Source of the DNA: Juglans regia
Lineage: Eukaryota > Streptophyta > Magnoliopsida > Fagales > Juglandaceae
Assembly: GCF_001411555.2 (NCBI RefSeq)
Contig: NC_049907.1
Span: 10,472,622 to 10,536,621, forward strand
DNA length: 64,000 bases
Direction: 5' to 3'
Under the pieces are notes generated by a model, which saw only the letters and a program-made list of their open reading frames with translations, made no database searches and had not been told where the DNA came from. A program made the position numbers and the translations under genes. This document shows positions 23,660 to 34,788 of the stretch, one piece after another (positions within the stretch are counted from its first letter, which is position 1; each line of letters starts with the position of its first letter).

Positions 23660-25807
23660 CTAATTCTGTGTGCAAATGAGGGCCTCCACGGTTGACGATG
23701 ACAATGAACTCCGATAAGCATCCAACACGCAACCTCCAGTGCTAAATGCCGACTCTGAGGCAACCGTAGTGACAGGAATGGCTAGCGCATCTCGGGCCAC
23801 ACGGGAAATGACTGGATACTTGGTGGAATTAACTTTCGACCAAGTTAATAACTAAAATACATCACTAGGTGCCTCGACAGCTTCCATAAAATATCGTTCA
23901 ACCTCATATGTACAATGCATAATATTCCTTGTTGACATGAGTTGATGATACTGCCGTATAATACGATGACCTCTAACCCCTACAGATGGGTCAGTATCAC
24001 CTGAGGAAACTGTCGATCCTGTCGGCCTTGAATGTGAGGAGCTACCAGTTGCGGATGAAGGCTGAGCACTAGTATTGTAGTGATTATATAAGTCATTAAC
24101 ATCACTTCTTAGCAATCTAATAAACTCTACAGCCTTCACTGCCCCGAGGACGAAATTTACCCAAAATTCTAGAACAACCAACTTAACTCGGGGGTCAAGG
24201 ATCACAGCCACAAATAGCAATCTATTTATCTTCTCAATATTCCCCAAATATTTATCATATTTCATCTTCATCCTCGTAGCCATAGCAGATAACAATCCAG
24301 CAGAGTCAATATAACTATTTTCCAACTAGAAGTGAAGCTCCGAGAGCTCGCTGAAAAATGAGTTCGCAGTCGTATATTTGAATCCAGATAGCCGCATGGT
24401 TATCTCATAAAAATTTCTTAAAAATTCAACAAAATAACTAACACTGGTCTAATCAAGTGCGTCCGGCGCACCGAGCCCCTGTCCTGCTGGCTCCAACAAA
24501 GCATACCTCAGGCCCCCATCCTTGACCTCCATCCACTCGAATGCTTTTTGGTACTTCTATGCCACATCCAACATCATGTATGTAGAATTCCATCGAGTCG
24601 GAACTTCCAAGCACAGCATACTAGAACATTCAATCTTCAGATCTTCTTTTATTGCCTTAAACTTGGCAAGCCTTTGAGGGGAACCCCTCACATATCGTAC
24701 AATGTTGCGGACTCGGGTTATGAAATCATCAACCTCTTTTAATCCCTCAACAACTATGAGGTTAATGATATGAGCACAGCATCGAACGTGAATAAACTCG
24801 TGGGCCCGAATGACATAATCTCTTACCGTCGTGTTCCGCTTAAACCAATCAGTTGTTGTTTCATTCGCACTGGTATTGTCAACTGTAATACACAGCACTT
24901 TTCGAATTCCCCAGTCCTTTAAACAATCATCCATCTTCACCCCAATGGATGCACCTTTATGATCCACAATTTCTTTAAAACCAATAATTTTTTTATGCAA
25001 AATCCACTCACTGTCAATGTAGTGTGCTGTGATACACATGTAGCAGACGTTTTGTATGGAAGTCCATGTGTCAGTCGTAAATGACACTCTTTGGCCAGTG
25101 GTAATAAACATCTTCCTCATCTCCTCCTTGTTTTTCGCATACCTCTTAATACAATCTCGCATCACTGTATACCATGATAGAATGGGAAATCGTGGCTCAA
25201 CAAAATTTAGAAACTTTCGAAAGCCTCTTTTCTCGACTGTGGTAAATGGCATCTCATTAGTAATTATCATCTCTGCAAGCATGTCCCTCAACATCTTCTC
25301 ACTGTATTGAGGGATGACCAATTTCTTAGTCTATGTACCATCAGTGGCTGTAGAAGTTTGGTAATTGAGGTTGGTCTGATCAGTGGCTTGCAATCCCTTC
25401 GCTATATTATATCGTTGGCAACCATTTAGATGTGCTATTAACACACTGGTACCTTGCTTCTTCGAATGGCATCCACAAAGTGATCCACAGTAATGACATC
25501 TTGCTACCGGGTTCGCAATATCACCAGGAATTTTGGTGAAATGCTCCCATGTCCACGACCTCTTTTTAGAAGGTCGTGGTGGTTGATCTTGCTCAATGGG
25601 CATCTCCTCCTCTTCATTGAACATATCCTCATCCTCTATATCAACTGGGAGTGGGAGTCGACTACTCGCACAAGATGTAGCTGCTCTAGATGTAGCTGCC
25701 CTAGAAGTGGCTCTAGGGGTGGAAGTACCCACCAGTGTAGGAGTTGTAGCATTGGCATCCGCCACATCCCCTTGTGGATGATCATATCCACTATGTCTAG
25801 GATCCAT
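23660..25807 (-). pseudogene. hAT transposase (zf-BED, RICESLEEPER-type), five in-frame TAG stops
   Basis: One continuous 716-codon frame runs from ATG at 25807 to TAG at 23660-23662 with no frameshift. In order it shows a BED-type zinc finger (W-x-HF, then CHYCG, then H-L-NGC), the first catalytic Asp (FTTDTWTS), the second (CITVDNTSAN), the CCAHIINLIV segment, a linker (KYDKYLGNIEKIN, LDPRVKL), and the C-terminal dimerisation block with the catalytic Glu (VASESAFSTGG, VEALICTQN). Internal stops at 25331, 24557, 24449, 24326 and 23852 are all TAG, at positions where Gln or Trp is likely. Length and domain order are normal for autonomous members, so it was probably autonomous until recently. 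Confidence 0.9.
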
Positions 25808-25944
25808 ATCATAATCAATGAAGTTGAAAAAATTAAATTAGAAGCAAAAAATTAGTTTAAAAATAAACAAGGCTATTGTATTATTATATAGGACATGTAT
25901 TATTGTATCATAATGTATTATTGTATCGATGTATTATTACATCG

Positions 25945-26345
25945 AGCTTCGGTTGACGTGCGCTCAACTCAGCAGAACCCATCCAGGCATCCAGAGAGGT
26001 TCGCTCGACGTGCGCTCGAAGTGGCGCTAGAGCGAAACCCATCTAGAGAGGTTCACTCGACAAGCGCTCGACGTGGCACTTGAGCAGAACCCATCCAGAG
26101 AGGTTCGCTCGACGTGCGCTCGAAGTGGCGCTCAAGCAAAACCCATCCAGAGAGGTTCGCTCGACGTGCGCTCGACGTCGCTCTAGAGCAAAACTCATAC
26201 AGAGACGTTCGCTCGATGTGCGCTCGACGTAGCGCTCAAGCAGAACTCTTCCAGAGAGGTTCGCTCGACTTCCGCTCAATATATCGCTCGAGCCAATGTT
26301 CAATACAACGTGTGCTCAACTTGCGCTCGACACCTCGCCCGAGCG
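25945..26345. repeat. 52-bp minisatellite upstream of the hAT transposase
   Basis: About six to seven degenerate 52-bp units share CCATCCAGAGAGGTTCGCTC and GACGTGCGCTCGA. The array lies 140-540 bp upstream of the transposase ATG, in its probable promoter or 5' UTR. It is rich in CG and in the near-palindrome GCTCGACGTGCGCTCG. Confidence 0.85.
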
Positions 26346-26997
26346 CAAGTGTTCAATACAATGTAAAATTCAGGGTTTTGAGCGCCGTGATTTGTTGGGA
26401 CTATATTCAATACAACCAATACACAAGAATCACAACTGCTGGCTCCAATTCATAAGAGACGTGCTTGAATTAAAGTGCTTGAATTAAATTTAGGGCTCCT
26501 AACCTTACTCTCACCGTAGGTGGAAGCTGAACAGAGGAGCAATGAGGAACGGCGGCACGGAGGAGCAACGACGAACGACGGCACGCTGTCAAGAAAGACA
26601 CGAGACGTGAGGCGCGAGACGACTTCACTGGTTCAGCGAGACGCGAGAGAGAAGGGAGAAGGAAGAAGGAAGAAGGAAGCAAAAGAAGGAAGAAGAAGGG
26701 GGGACCTGGGCCTTTTTAATATGAAACGACGCCATTCCATATTAAGTGGAACGGTGTAGTTCAATGTTTTTTTAAAAAACCCAGCTGTAAAATGACATCG
26801 TTTTACAGCTAGGTTTTAGAAAAAAAATGTCGGAGTTGGAATCGGAGCTACAAGTAACTCCGACTCCGACTCCGACTCCGAATAGTTATTTGGAGCTACT
26901 CCGAATTCTGACAACTCTGACTCCGTCGGAGTCGGCATCGGAGCGGAAGTCGGACGGAGTCAGAATTTTCAGAATTTTGCACACCCCTACCTGCATC

Positions 26998-27515
26998 TCA
27001 TTTAACCTATGTTCTATCTCAAGCTCTATATTCTAGATAGGTTGACCTTCTTCAAGGAAAGGGTTCAATCCGCAGACATGTCCAATGTCTCACAAGGCAT
27101 AAACCTGCTCACGTGTTCTTCTGTTGTGCGACTCGATTCTGCCTCTGGATCAAAATTGCGCAGATTTCTCCTTTCTGCTTCCTTCGAGCTACACCACGTT
27201 GCCGCCCCTCATGTGGTAATGCTCATCTAAGATAAATCTTTCCTCGAGAATTCGCATCCATCACATGAGTGTGATGATGCTCAAATTTCTCCATCTATCT
27301 TGATCGTTCTGCTATCATCTGTTGCCTTCTCCTGAGGGGATCTCTGATACGACGTTCTCTTCGTTCTCTCAATTATGCCACCAAACAAAGAGACATATGT
27401 GGGGTCATTCTAGATCGTGCCATCTCCTGTTCCAAGGGTTTGGTAGGTGCACACAAAGTTACCACGTTTAAACTAACAACATTGAACAGACAGATTTCAC
27501 ATAGAACAAAACATT

Positions 27516-27546
<31 letters not shown>

Positions 27547-27583
27547 CAAACAATTTCATGCATACATCAAGAGTTCTTGAGTT
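26998..27583 (-). other. 3' region of E1 beyond the chromodomain
   Basis: Non-coding sequence lies between the hAT insertion and the end of the E1 integrase frame, with an (AT)n run near 27522-27546. I recognise no domain. It is absent from E2, which is broken off before this point. Confidence 0.4.
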
Positions 27584-27859
27584 CTAAGATACAAACAAAC
27601 GAGGGTATTCACTTCTGAATGTACCCTCCCATTCCCAAGTTGCTTCTTCAAAATCTGGGTTATTCCAGAGTACTTTCACTAGGGGTATCTTCCGAATGCT
27701 CAACTCTTGTTCCTTGCGATCCACAATTTGCACTGGCCATTCTTTATAAGACAAGTTAGGTTGAAGCCGAATCTCGCCGGGCTCCATTACCATTGACCGT
27801 CTTTCTCCAAAGCTCTTCTTAAAGGTTGACACATGAAACACATTATGCATTCCCTGCAT
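27584..27859 (-). pseudogene. Integrase C-terminus with chromodomain (E1)
   Basis: The fragment reads MHNVFHVSTFKKSF (GPY/F-type tail), then VLWNNPDFEEATWEWEGTF, then the terminal YPRLF. This is the chromodomain region that defines chromoviruses and is thought to direct integration to heterochromatin. E2 lacks it, having been broken just upstream. Confidence 0.8.
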
Positions 27860-30800
27860 TTATGCTGGCAAATCCAACAAGTAAGCTACTGGACCAACTT
27901 TTTCGATTACCTCATAGGGTCCTACATATCAAGGACTCAACTTTCCCTTTTTACTAAAACGTATAACTCCCTTCATGGGTGATACTTTAAGGTATACCCA
28001 ATCTCCTACTACAAACTCCAGATTCCTTTGTCAGTTATCGAAATAGTTATTCTGTCTGTTCTGGGTTGCTTTCATTCTTTCTTGAATCAGGGTCACTTGT
28101 TTCTGAACTTCTTGTATATACTTGGGTCCTAGTATTTTCCTTTCTCCCACTACATCCCAATACAACGGGGATCTGCATTTTCTTCCAAATAATGTCTCGT
28201 AGGGTGCCATCTGAATGGTAGCCTGAAAGCTATTATTGTAGGCAAATTCTACCAAAGTTAGGTGATTTTCCCAATCACCACTTATCTCCATAACGCATGC
28301 TCGCAACATGTCTTCCAAAATCTGGATTTGTACATTCCATCTATCCATTCGTCTGAGGGTGATATGTGCTGCTAAAATTCGGATGAGTGTCTAACATCTT
28401 TTGCAAGCTCTATCAAAATCGCGAAGTAAAACGGGTATCTTAGTTTGATACTATGGTTTTAGGTACTCTATGCAGTCGGAAGATTTCCTTAACATAAACT
28501 CGGGAGAGGTTTTCCATAGAATCTGTGTTAGCTATGGGTAGAAAATGTGCACTCTTAGTCAATCGGTCGACTATAACCCATATTGAATTATTTCCTGACG
28601 ACGTCCTTGGCAGACTTATTACGAAGTCTATTGACACATCTTTCCATTTCCACTCTGGGATAGGCAATGGCTGTAGTTCACCCGCCTGTCTCTGGTGTTC
28701 AGCTTTTATCAATTGGCAAATAAAGCATTTTGCCACAAACTGAGCCACTTCCTTTGTAATCCCATGCCACCAGAACTAACCTTTCAAATCTTGATACATA
28801 TTTGTACTGCTAGGGTGCACTGTGTAAAGGGTGCAATGAGCTTCCCTTAGTATCTTTTCCTTCAGCTCAGCAATGTTAGGAATCACTTTCCTCTCCTTAT
28901 AAAAGAGCATCTCATTCCTTCCAATAGAGAAATGTTGCGATCCAGTTTTTCATCCTTACGCTGACCTTCTAGAATTTCTTCTTCAATCACGGATATAAAC
29001 TTTTGTACTACTGCAAAAATAGCATCTCGCGATGGATCTCCAATCATCATATTCCTTAATCTTGCTAAGACTGATGGCAAATCTACTTGAGCCTTGCGGC
29101 TAAGTGCATCAGCAACAACATTAGCCTTGTCGGGAGGATATTTGATCTCCCACTGATAATCACTAATGGTTTCCACCCATCTCCATTGCCTCACGTTCAG
29201 ATTTTTCTGACTGAACAGGTACTTGAGATTTTGTGGTCCGTGTACACTTCGCATTTCTCTCTGTACAAATAGTGCCTCCAAATTTTTCTTTCAAAAGCTA
29301 CCGCTGCGAATTCCAAGTCGTGGGTTGGATAGCTCTGTTCATGATTCTTGAGTTGTCACGAAGCATAAGCGACTACTCTTCCTTCTTACATTAGAACACA
29401 TCCCAAACCCATCTTAGAGGCGTCACTGTAGACCACGTAAGGCTTGTGAGGCTCTGGTAGTGCTAATACTGGGGCCGAAGTCAACCTCTTTTTCAACTCC
29501 TGAAAATTATTCTCACATTGCTCAGTCCCAACATATCTAGCATTCTTCCTTGTAAGTGTTGTTAAAGGGTTAGAAAGTCTAGAAAACCCTTCTACATAGT
29601 ATCTTGCTAAACCGAGGAAATTATGTAGTTCATGAGCATTAGTTGGCTTTTGCTACTCTGTTACAACGTTAATCTTAGTAAGGTCCACTGCCACTCCTTT
29701 ACTGGAAATGACATGTCCTAAAAATTTCACTTCTTAGAGCCAAAACTCACACTTACTAAGTTTGGCATATAGCTTATGTTCCTCAGTACAATCCTCAAGT
29801 GCTTCTTATGCTCTTCCTCATCATGGGAGTAGATCATTATGTCATTTATGAACACTACTACAAAATTGTCCAAGTATTGCCGAAAAATCCGATTCATTAG
29901 TTCCATAAATGTTGTCAAGGCATTCGTCAATATGAAAGACATAACTAGGAACTCGAAGTGTCCATAGTGAGTTTGAAAAGCAGTTTTAGATACGTCTTGC
30001 TCCCTGATTCTGAGTTGGTGATATCCGGTTCATAGATTAATCTTTGAGAAAACCACAACTCCTTGTAATTGATCTAACAGATCTTCTATCCTTGGCAAGG
30101 GATATTTATTCTTGACAGTCACCTTGTTCAAATCTCTATAATTGATACACATCCTGAGACTCTCATCCTTCTTTTTGACAAACAAGACCGGTGCTCCCCA
30201 CAGCGGTGAGCTAGGTCAGATAAAACCCTTCACTAGATGCTCTTCGATTTGAACCTTAAGTTATTTCAACTCTGCTATGGCCATTCGATAGAGTGCCTTA
30301 TGCACTGGGGTTGTGCCCAACTCAAGCTCAATTGTGAATTTCGTCTCTCGATTCGGGGGTAATCTAGGTAGTTCTTGGGCAAAAACCCTAGGAAAATCCT
30401 CAATCACAGGAATTGCTTGGATTTGTTTAGGTTCTTTTGTTACGTCCCTCATAATTACTATATAAACGATGTCCCCATTCATCAAACCCTTCTTGACTTG
30501 TTCAGACGTTACCACAGATGGATCAAGCCGAACAGTCTCACCCATATAACAGATCCTTTCTTGAGCAGGTAGATCGAAAACCACTTCCCGCCTTCAACAG
30601 TCTATCTTGGCATAATGCCTTGACAACCAGTTCATTCCTAAGATTAGGAATTCCATCAAATGAAAGACAATCAAATCTGCGGTCAAAACTAAGTTTGAGA
30701 TTTCCAACGGGCAATTCCTAACTACACTTGTGCAGCCAATTACTTTCTCGTCTAGAATAGCTACTAACACTTTTTGAGACATTGTCTCAACCTCGAGCTC

Positions 30801-31261
30801 ACACTATTGCATGCATCTACTAGAGATAAAAGATCTTGATGCTTCGGAATCAAACAAAGCACACACCACGTACTGCTTCAATCTAACTTTACCTAAAGAG
30901 GTAACCATAATTACTCGAAATTCCCAAACACAAGCTATCTATGAATTAAGGTAAAGTTGGAAATGTTACCAGTAATCACTCCCGCATCTATCGTCTCATC
31001 AGCTTCTAAGTCTACCTCTCCTGGCATAATAACATAAACCTTGGCTTTCGCATCAGTCTTGGGTTTAGCGCTTGGCATTGACGGTCCTCTAGGCGTAATC
31101 TGCGAACAATCCCTGATCATATGGCCGGTTTGACCACATCTAAAACACACTTCTATGGCCATATGACACTCTCCATTGTGCCTTTTTCTGCATTGGCGAC
31201 AAGGTGGTGGAGTGACGGGTGCTGCATTCCCGACTACCACGCCCTTCCATTGAAAACAGTT
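27584..31261 (-). mobile_element. E1: Tekay-like Ty3/gypsy chromovirus, internal region, decayed
   Basis: Minus-strand pieces of one pol-type polyprotein lie in order from high to low coordinate. They are: gag zinc knuckles (CRKRHNGEC and CFRCGQTGHMIRDC, about 31090-31200); protease with DSEAS instead of DSGAS (30837-30851); RT with FINDI instead of FIDDI (29840-29852); RNase H (about 28900-29280); integrase (C-x2-C of the zinc site, SIDFV, then the RACVMEISGDWENHL segment, 28031-28748); and a chromodomain (27584-27859, PDFEEATWEWEG). Several frameshifts and stops separate the pieces. A deletion joins gag directly to the LTR at about 31262. It is inactive. Confidence 0.88.
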
Positions 31262-31980
31262 TTCTCCAAATGCATGTGACATGAGACTTAAAACATGCGT
31301 ACTTACACTTTACATATGACACATGAAATGTCGTGCATAAAATAACAAACCATAACACGTTCAATTCATGGCATGATGACATAAATCACATTAGATATCA
31401 AAACACATACATAGAATCATGAGAAAAGGCCTTGGCCGAAACATGTAGATGCAAAAAATGAAAAATCATCACTTGAACATGCTTCTTCTCCAAACATAAT
31501 TGCCTAGAAATCAAAGCATAAGGAAATAAAACATAAAACCATGGTATTTGGCCATGATCCCAAACTTCTAAGACATGGTATAGTCGAATCATCAAGTAAC
31601 ACAAATCAACCACAATGTTTTCCTTTGAACCGAAATATGCTAAGAACATTCTTGCCGTTTTCATCTTAAACCGAATCATACCATTCATGTAATATTCATA
31701 TTCCAAGATCACATAAGCATACTCAAACAAACAAACAAGAGATAGCAAACAAAACAAACATATTAATGAAAAGATTTACACAAATATATACAAGCATTAA
31801 CCAAGAGTAAGTTGAGTGTATACTTACAACAATCCACGTAAGGAAATACTAGCAAGCTGTAAATCAGGATATGCTTCTTTAGAAAGTGTCTAGAAAAATC
31901 ATATTATGTGTTCTTGAGTGTGTGATGGCTTCTAGGGCATCACTTGATCTTAAACCATTCGACCTTTAGGGCTTTTGCTT
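31262..31980 (-). mobile_element. Tekay-like 5' LTR fragment of E1
   Basis: Homologous to 54005-54720. It is truncated at one end by the deletion into gag (31262) and at the other by the inverted join to a gag fragment (31980). Confidence 0.75.
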
Positions 31981-32425
31981 GGAAGAGTAGAAGGTCCAGT
32001 AAACGGGTCACATGCTTCAAGGAGAAGCTAGAATCTGGTGGGACACTAAACGAAAACTTTTGGCCCAAGAAGTGGGAAATTTGACTGCACACAATTGGGA
32101 TTGATTTAAGACACAATTTGATAATCGTTTCTTTCCAAAAACGGCCAAGCAGCAAAAAGCTTTGGAGTTTGCAAGTTTGACCCAAGGGAATATGATAGTC
32201 AATTAGTACGTTGCTCGTTTTATGGAGATGAGGAGGTTCACACCTCATTTTATCAGTACAGAGGAATGCAAGCAAGGAAGTTCCAGGACGGTTTGCAATC
32301 TCGTATCCAAAACCATGTAGCATGTCAACGGATGAAAAATTTCCAAGAATTGGTCAATGTAGCTTCGATAGAAGGGGCGGAGCAACGTAAACTAATTGCA
32401 CAGGCTCAAGCGGATAGGAAAGGCA
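31980..32425 (+). pseudogene. Inverted gag fragment (chimera, site 2)
   Basis: The plus strand reads the gag core of the same family (IWWDTKRK, FDNRFFPKTAKQQKALEFAS, NFQELVNVAS) with stops and small indels. Its normal place would be in E1 in minus orientation, so it is head-to-head with the LTR. Continuation to 32425 joins LINE sequence, exactly as at 55165. Confidence 0.75.
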
Positions 32426-32925
32426 CCGTCCAATCCCAAGTGGGGCTGAGGGCACCACATGAGATCATTTTGTTAGAGGAAGCAGTGAACTTTTCTAAAA
32501 ATAGTGGAAAATATTGCCTCCTTTCTTTGCTCATAACGACAAGGAGGAATTCATGTAAGGGAGACTTTGGTCCTTTGATCAACATTTGCTCTATATTAAA
32601 AAATTCGAAGGGGGGCCTATCTCCAACTGGTGCTCAATTCACAAGTGAGCCTTTTTGGATCAAAGTACATAATCTCCCATTTGCTGTGGGTGAAAGAATT
32701 GGATCAACAATTGGGAATGTAATTACTATGGAAGCCGATAACAAAGGGTTCGAATGGGGGGAATATTTAGAATCAGGGTGGAAATCAATATTACAAAGCC
32801 TCTTGTTCGTGGTTGATTTCTCAATTTTGGAGGAAGGCAATGCTGGATTAGTTTCAAATATGGAAGACTCCCTAACTTTCATTTCATGTGTGGAATTTTG
32901 AGACATAAGGATGGAAAATGTCTAA
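32425..32925 (+). mobile_element. LINE 5' fragment (ORF1), cut at 32925
   Basis: Matches 55165-55665. It encodes WIKVHNLPFAVGERIGSTIG (DUF4283-like ORF1) and runs into a CCHC knuckle near CGILRHKDGKC in the adjacent frame. It is cut at 32925, where CNGC upstream sequence begins with shared bases (GGAAAATG, TAGAG). Confidence 0.8.
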
Positions 32926-34788
32926 AGTAGAGAAAAAATGAAAAATATAATAAATCAATAATATTAATTGATTTATGCTATAAACTAAATATGATAGAGA
33001 ATAAGTCATATCCTTTGTGTTAAGAAACAAACCCATACTTCATATTTATTGCTTTGTAAGTCAATTGTAAATTCGGTGTTTGTACTTATATAAAAAATGA
33101 AGGAAAAAAAAAAAGAGAGATCCTGATTTTTGATTTCTAATTTATAAAAAAAGAAAAACAGAAAAATAATAAATCTAAAAAAAAAAACTATATATAGATG
33201 TCCTTGTCCTTGCTATATTACTATGAGATTGAAATTATCATTTGCCAATTATTATTTTAGAGAAAAATTTGACTTAAACAGCCAATTAAAAAAATAAAGA
33301 AAAGAAGACTACAAAGTAAAGAAAAGAATCTTATATTGAAATACATAAATTAATAAAAACAACGTGATAATAGTGAGCGTGAGATTCGGACACCCATGAA
33401 GAAAGTTGCAGAATTTATATATTATAAGATTATATCTAATATTAATCTTAAAAGAATAAAGAAAAGAAGACTACAAAGTAAAGTCACATCCATGTGGGTA
33501 ATTAATTAAGAATCTTATATTAAAAATAAATTAGTTTATAAAAACAACGAATAATAGAAGCAGGAGGGTGCCACCACAAAGTTACAGAACTCAATAATTT
33601 CATGGAGGCTCACTTTGGTGGCTGACTTCATAGTCATCGCTCGCACGAACTTTCTTCCGAGCTCTCTGCCTTTTCTTCTTCACGGAACTTCTTCTTCAAA
33701 TACCGAAGACCATTCTTGTTGTTTCTCAGCATCCATGAAAGCAACACATGAGATGTAAGGAGCTCCAAATATGCTCAGTTCTATGCATTTTCGTTCACTC
33801 TGTTTCATTTTTTGTTTGGTTGATAAGAAACGGTTAGAAAATAAAATAAAAGAATAATAACCCCAGAGAACAAGACCCTTTACACTGATATTGAGTCTGC
33901 TTAACCAGTTTAGCTTGGTAGATATGGTTGGCTTTTATTTTTTGACCTATTTTTTTTTTTTTTTCTTTCTGAAGCGCCGACAGAGTTAGTAGATAACAGT
34001 ATAAATTACTCGGCAAACGAACAGAAAGTTGATATTTGATATTTGAGTGCAAACAAACGGACGGAGCTTTCGAGGCGAGAGAAGTTAGGCGATATGGGGA
34101 CCGCCGGCACAGACTCTGCTGAAACAGAAATATCAAAATTGAAAATGATTTACCTACAACACCTTATACAACACATTGTTGTACACATTGTACAACAATG
34201 TGTTGTATAAGGGGTATTATGATAAAATCACCTTATCTATCAAAATAGCGTAGCGTGTTAGTCAGACTCTGGGAGTTGTAACAGTTGTTGTTCGTTTAGA
34301 CGACGAAAGGTGAGGTACCACTAAAAGACAATTATATCTAATTTTGTTTTTTTTCTCTGCAACCAAACAGATCAGGTTATATCGGCTTCATATTTTCTTC
34401 TTGTCTTTTTATCACTACTCCAGTTGAGAAACTTGCTTTACATTTTAATCGTTTATCATGCTGTCTCTAAAGTACCAAAGTCTTCAATTCCATTTAATGT
34501 TACTGCTGACTGTAAAGTGATCAAATCGTGTTAAGCATTTAAAGTTGTCGCTCGAAAAATTCATAAATAATAGTCATAAATTGCTAAAAATATCACATTT
34601 CTTCCTCATATTGTTTGGCTTTCACATTACGTAGCATTGGACATTCTGTAATTCCATTGTAGAGAATATGGAATCTGAACTTCTACTATTTCTGCAGCGC
34701 CTGGATTTTAGTTTTTGTTATCGGTAATTAAAGTGTCTCAAAATCACGAGTTGGGTTCTTTCTATTGGAGTTCTAATTGGCCGCAGGA
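32925..34788 (+). promoter_or_regulatory. Upstream region of CNGC-C
   Basis: Homologous to 36890-38532 upstream of the intact CNGC-B. Its first 660 bp are nearly identical to 10264-10927. It should contain the promoter and 5' UTR of the channel gene, but no element was mapped with confidence. It is interrupted by a hairpin MITE at 34140-34238. Confidence 0.5.
34140..34238. mobile_element. Hairpin MITE, 99 bp, 8-bp target duplication
   Basis: A near-perfect palindrome (CCTTATACAACACATTGTTG and its complement around a small loop) sits inside a 99-bp insertion flanked by ATCAAAAT at 34132-34139 and 34239-34246. CNGC-B has a single ATCAAAAT at the same place (near 38001), the empty site. Confidence 0.88.

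Larger units (their letters stand above)
22457..26989 (-). mobile_element. hAT transposon, 4.5 kb, complete ends with 8-bp target duplication
   Basis: Terminal inverted repeats are TAGGGGTGGGC and GCACACCCCTA. The identical 8-bp duplication CCTGCATC flanks it (22449-22456 and 26990-26997). Each end has an array of CCGACTCCGACTC / GTCGGAG subterminal motifs (22470-22720 and 26835-26965), plausible transposase-binding sites. A zf-BED/RICESLEEPER-type transposase is encoded on the minus strand, and a 52-bp minisatellite lies upstream of its start. It is inserted in the 3' non-coding or terminal polyprotein region of E1, so it is younger than E1. Confidence 0.92.

Noticed and set aside
25945..26345. 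Regular repeats that could suggest a CRISPR-like array
   Set aside because: Units are contiguous and degenerate, with no unique spacers, inside a plant hAT element; the array at 47985-48330 is rejected for the same reason.
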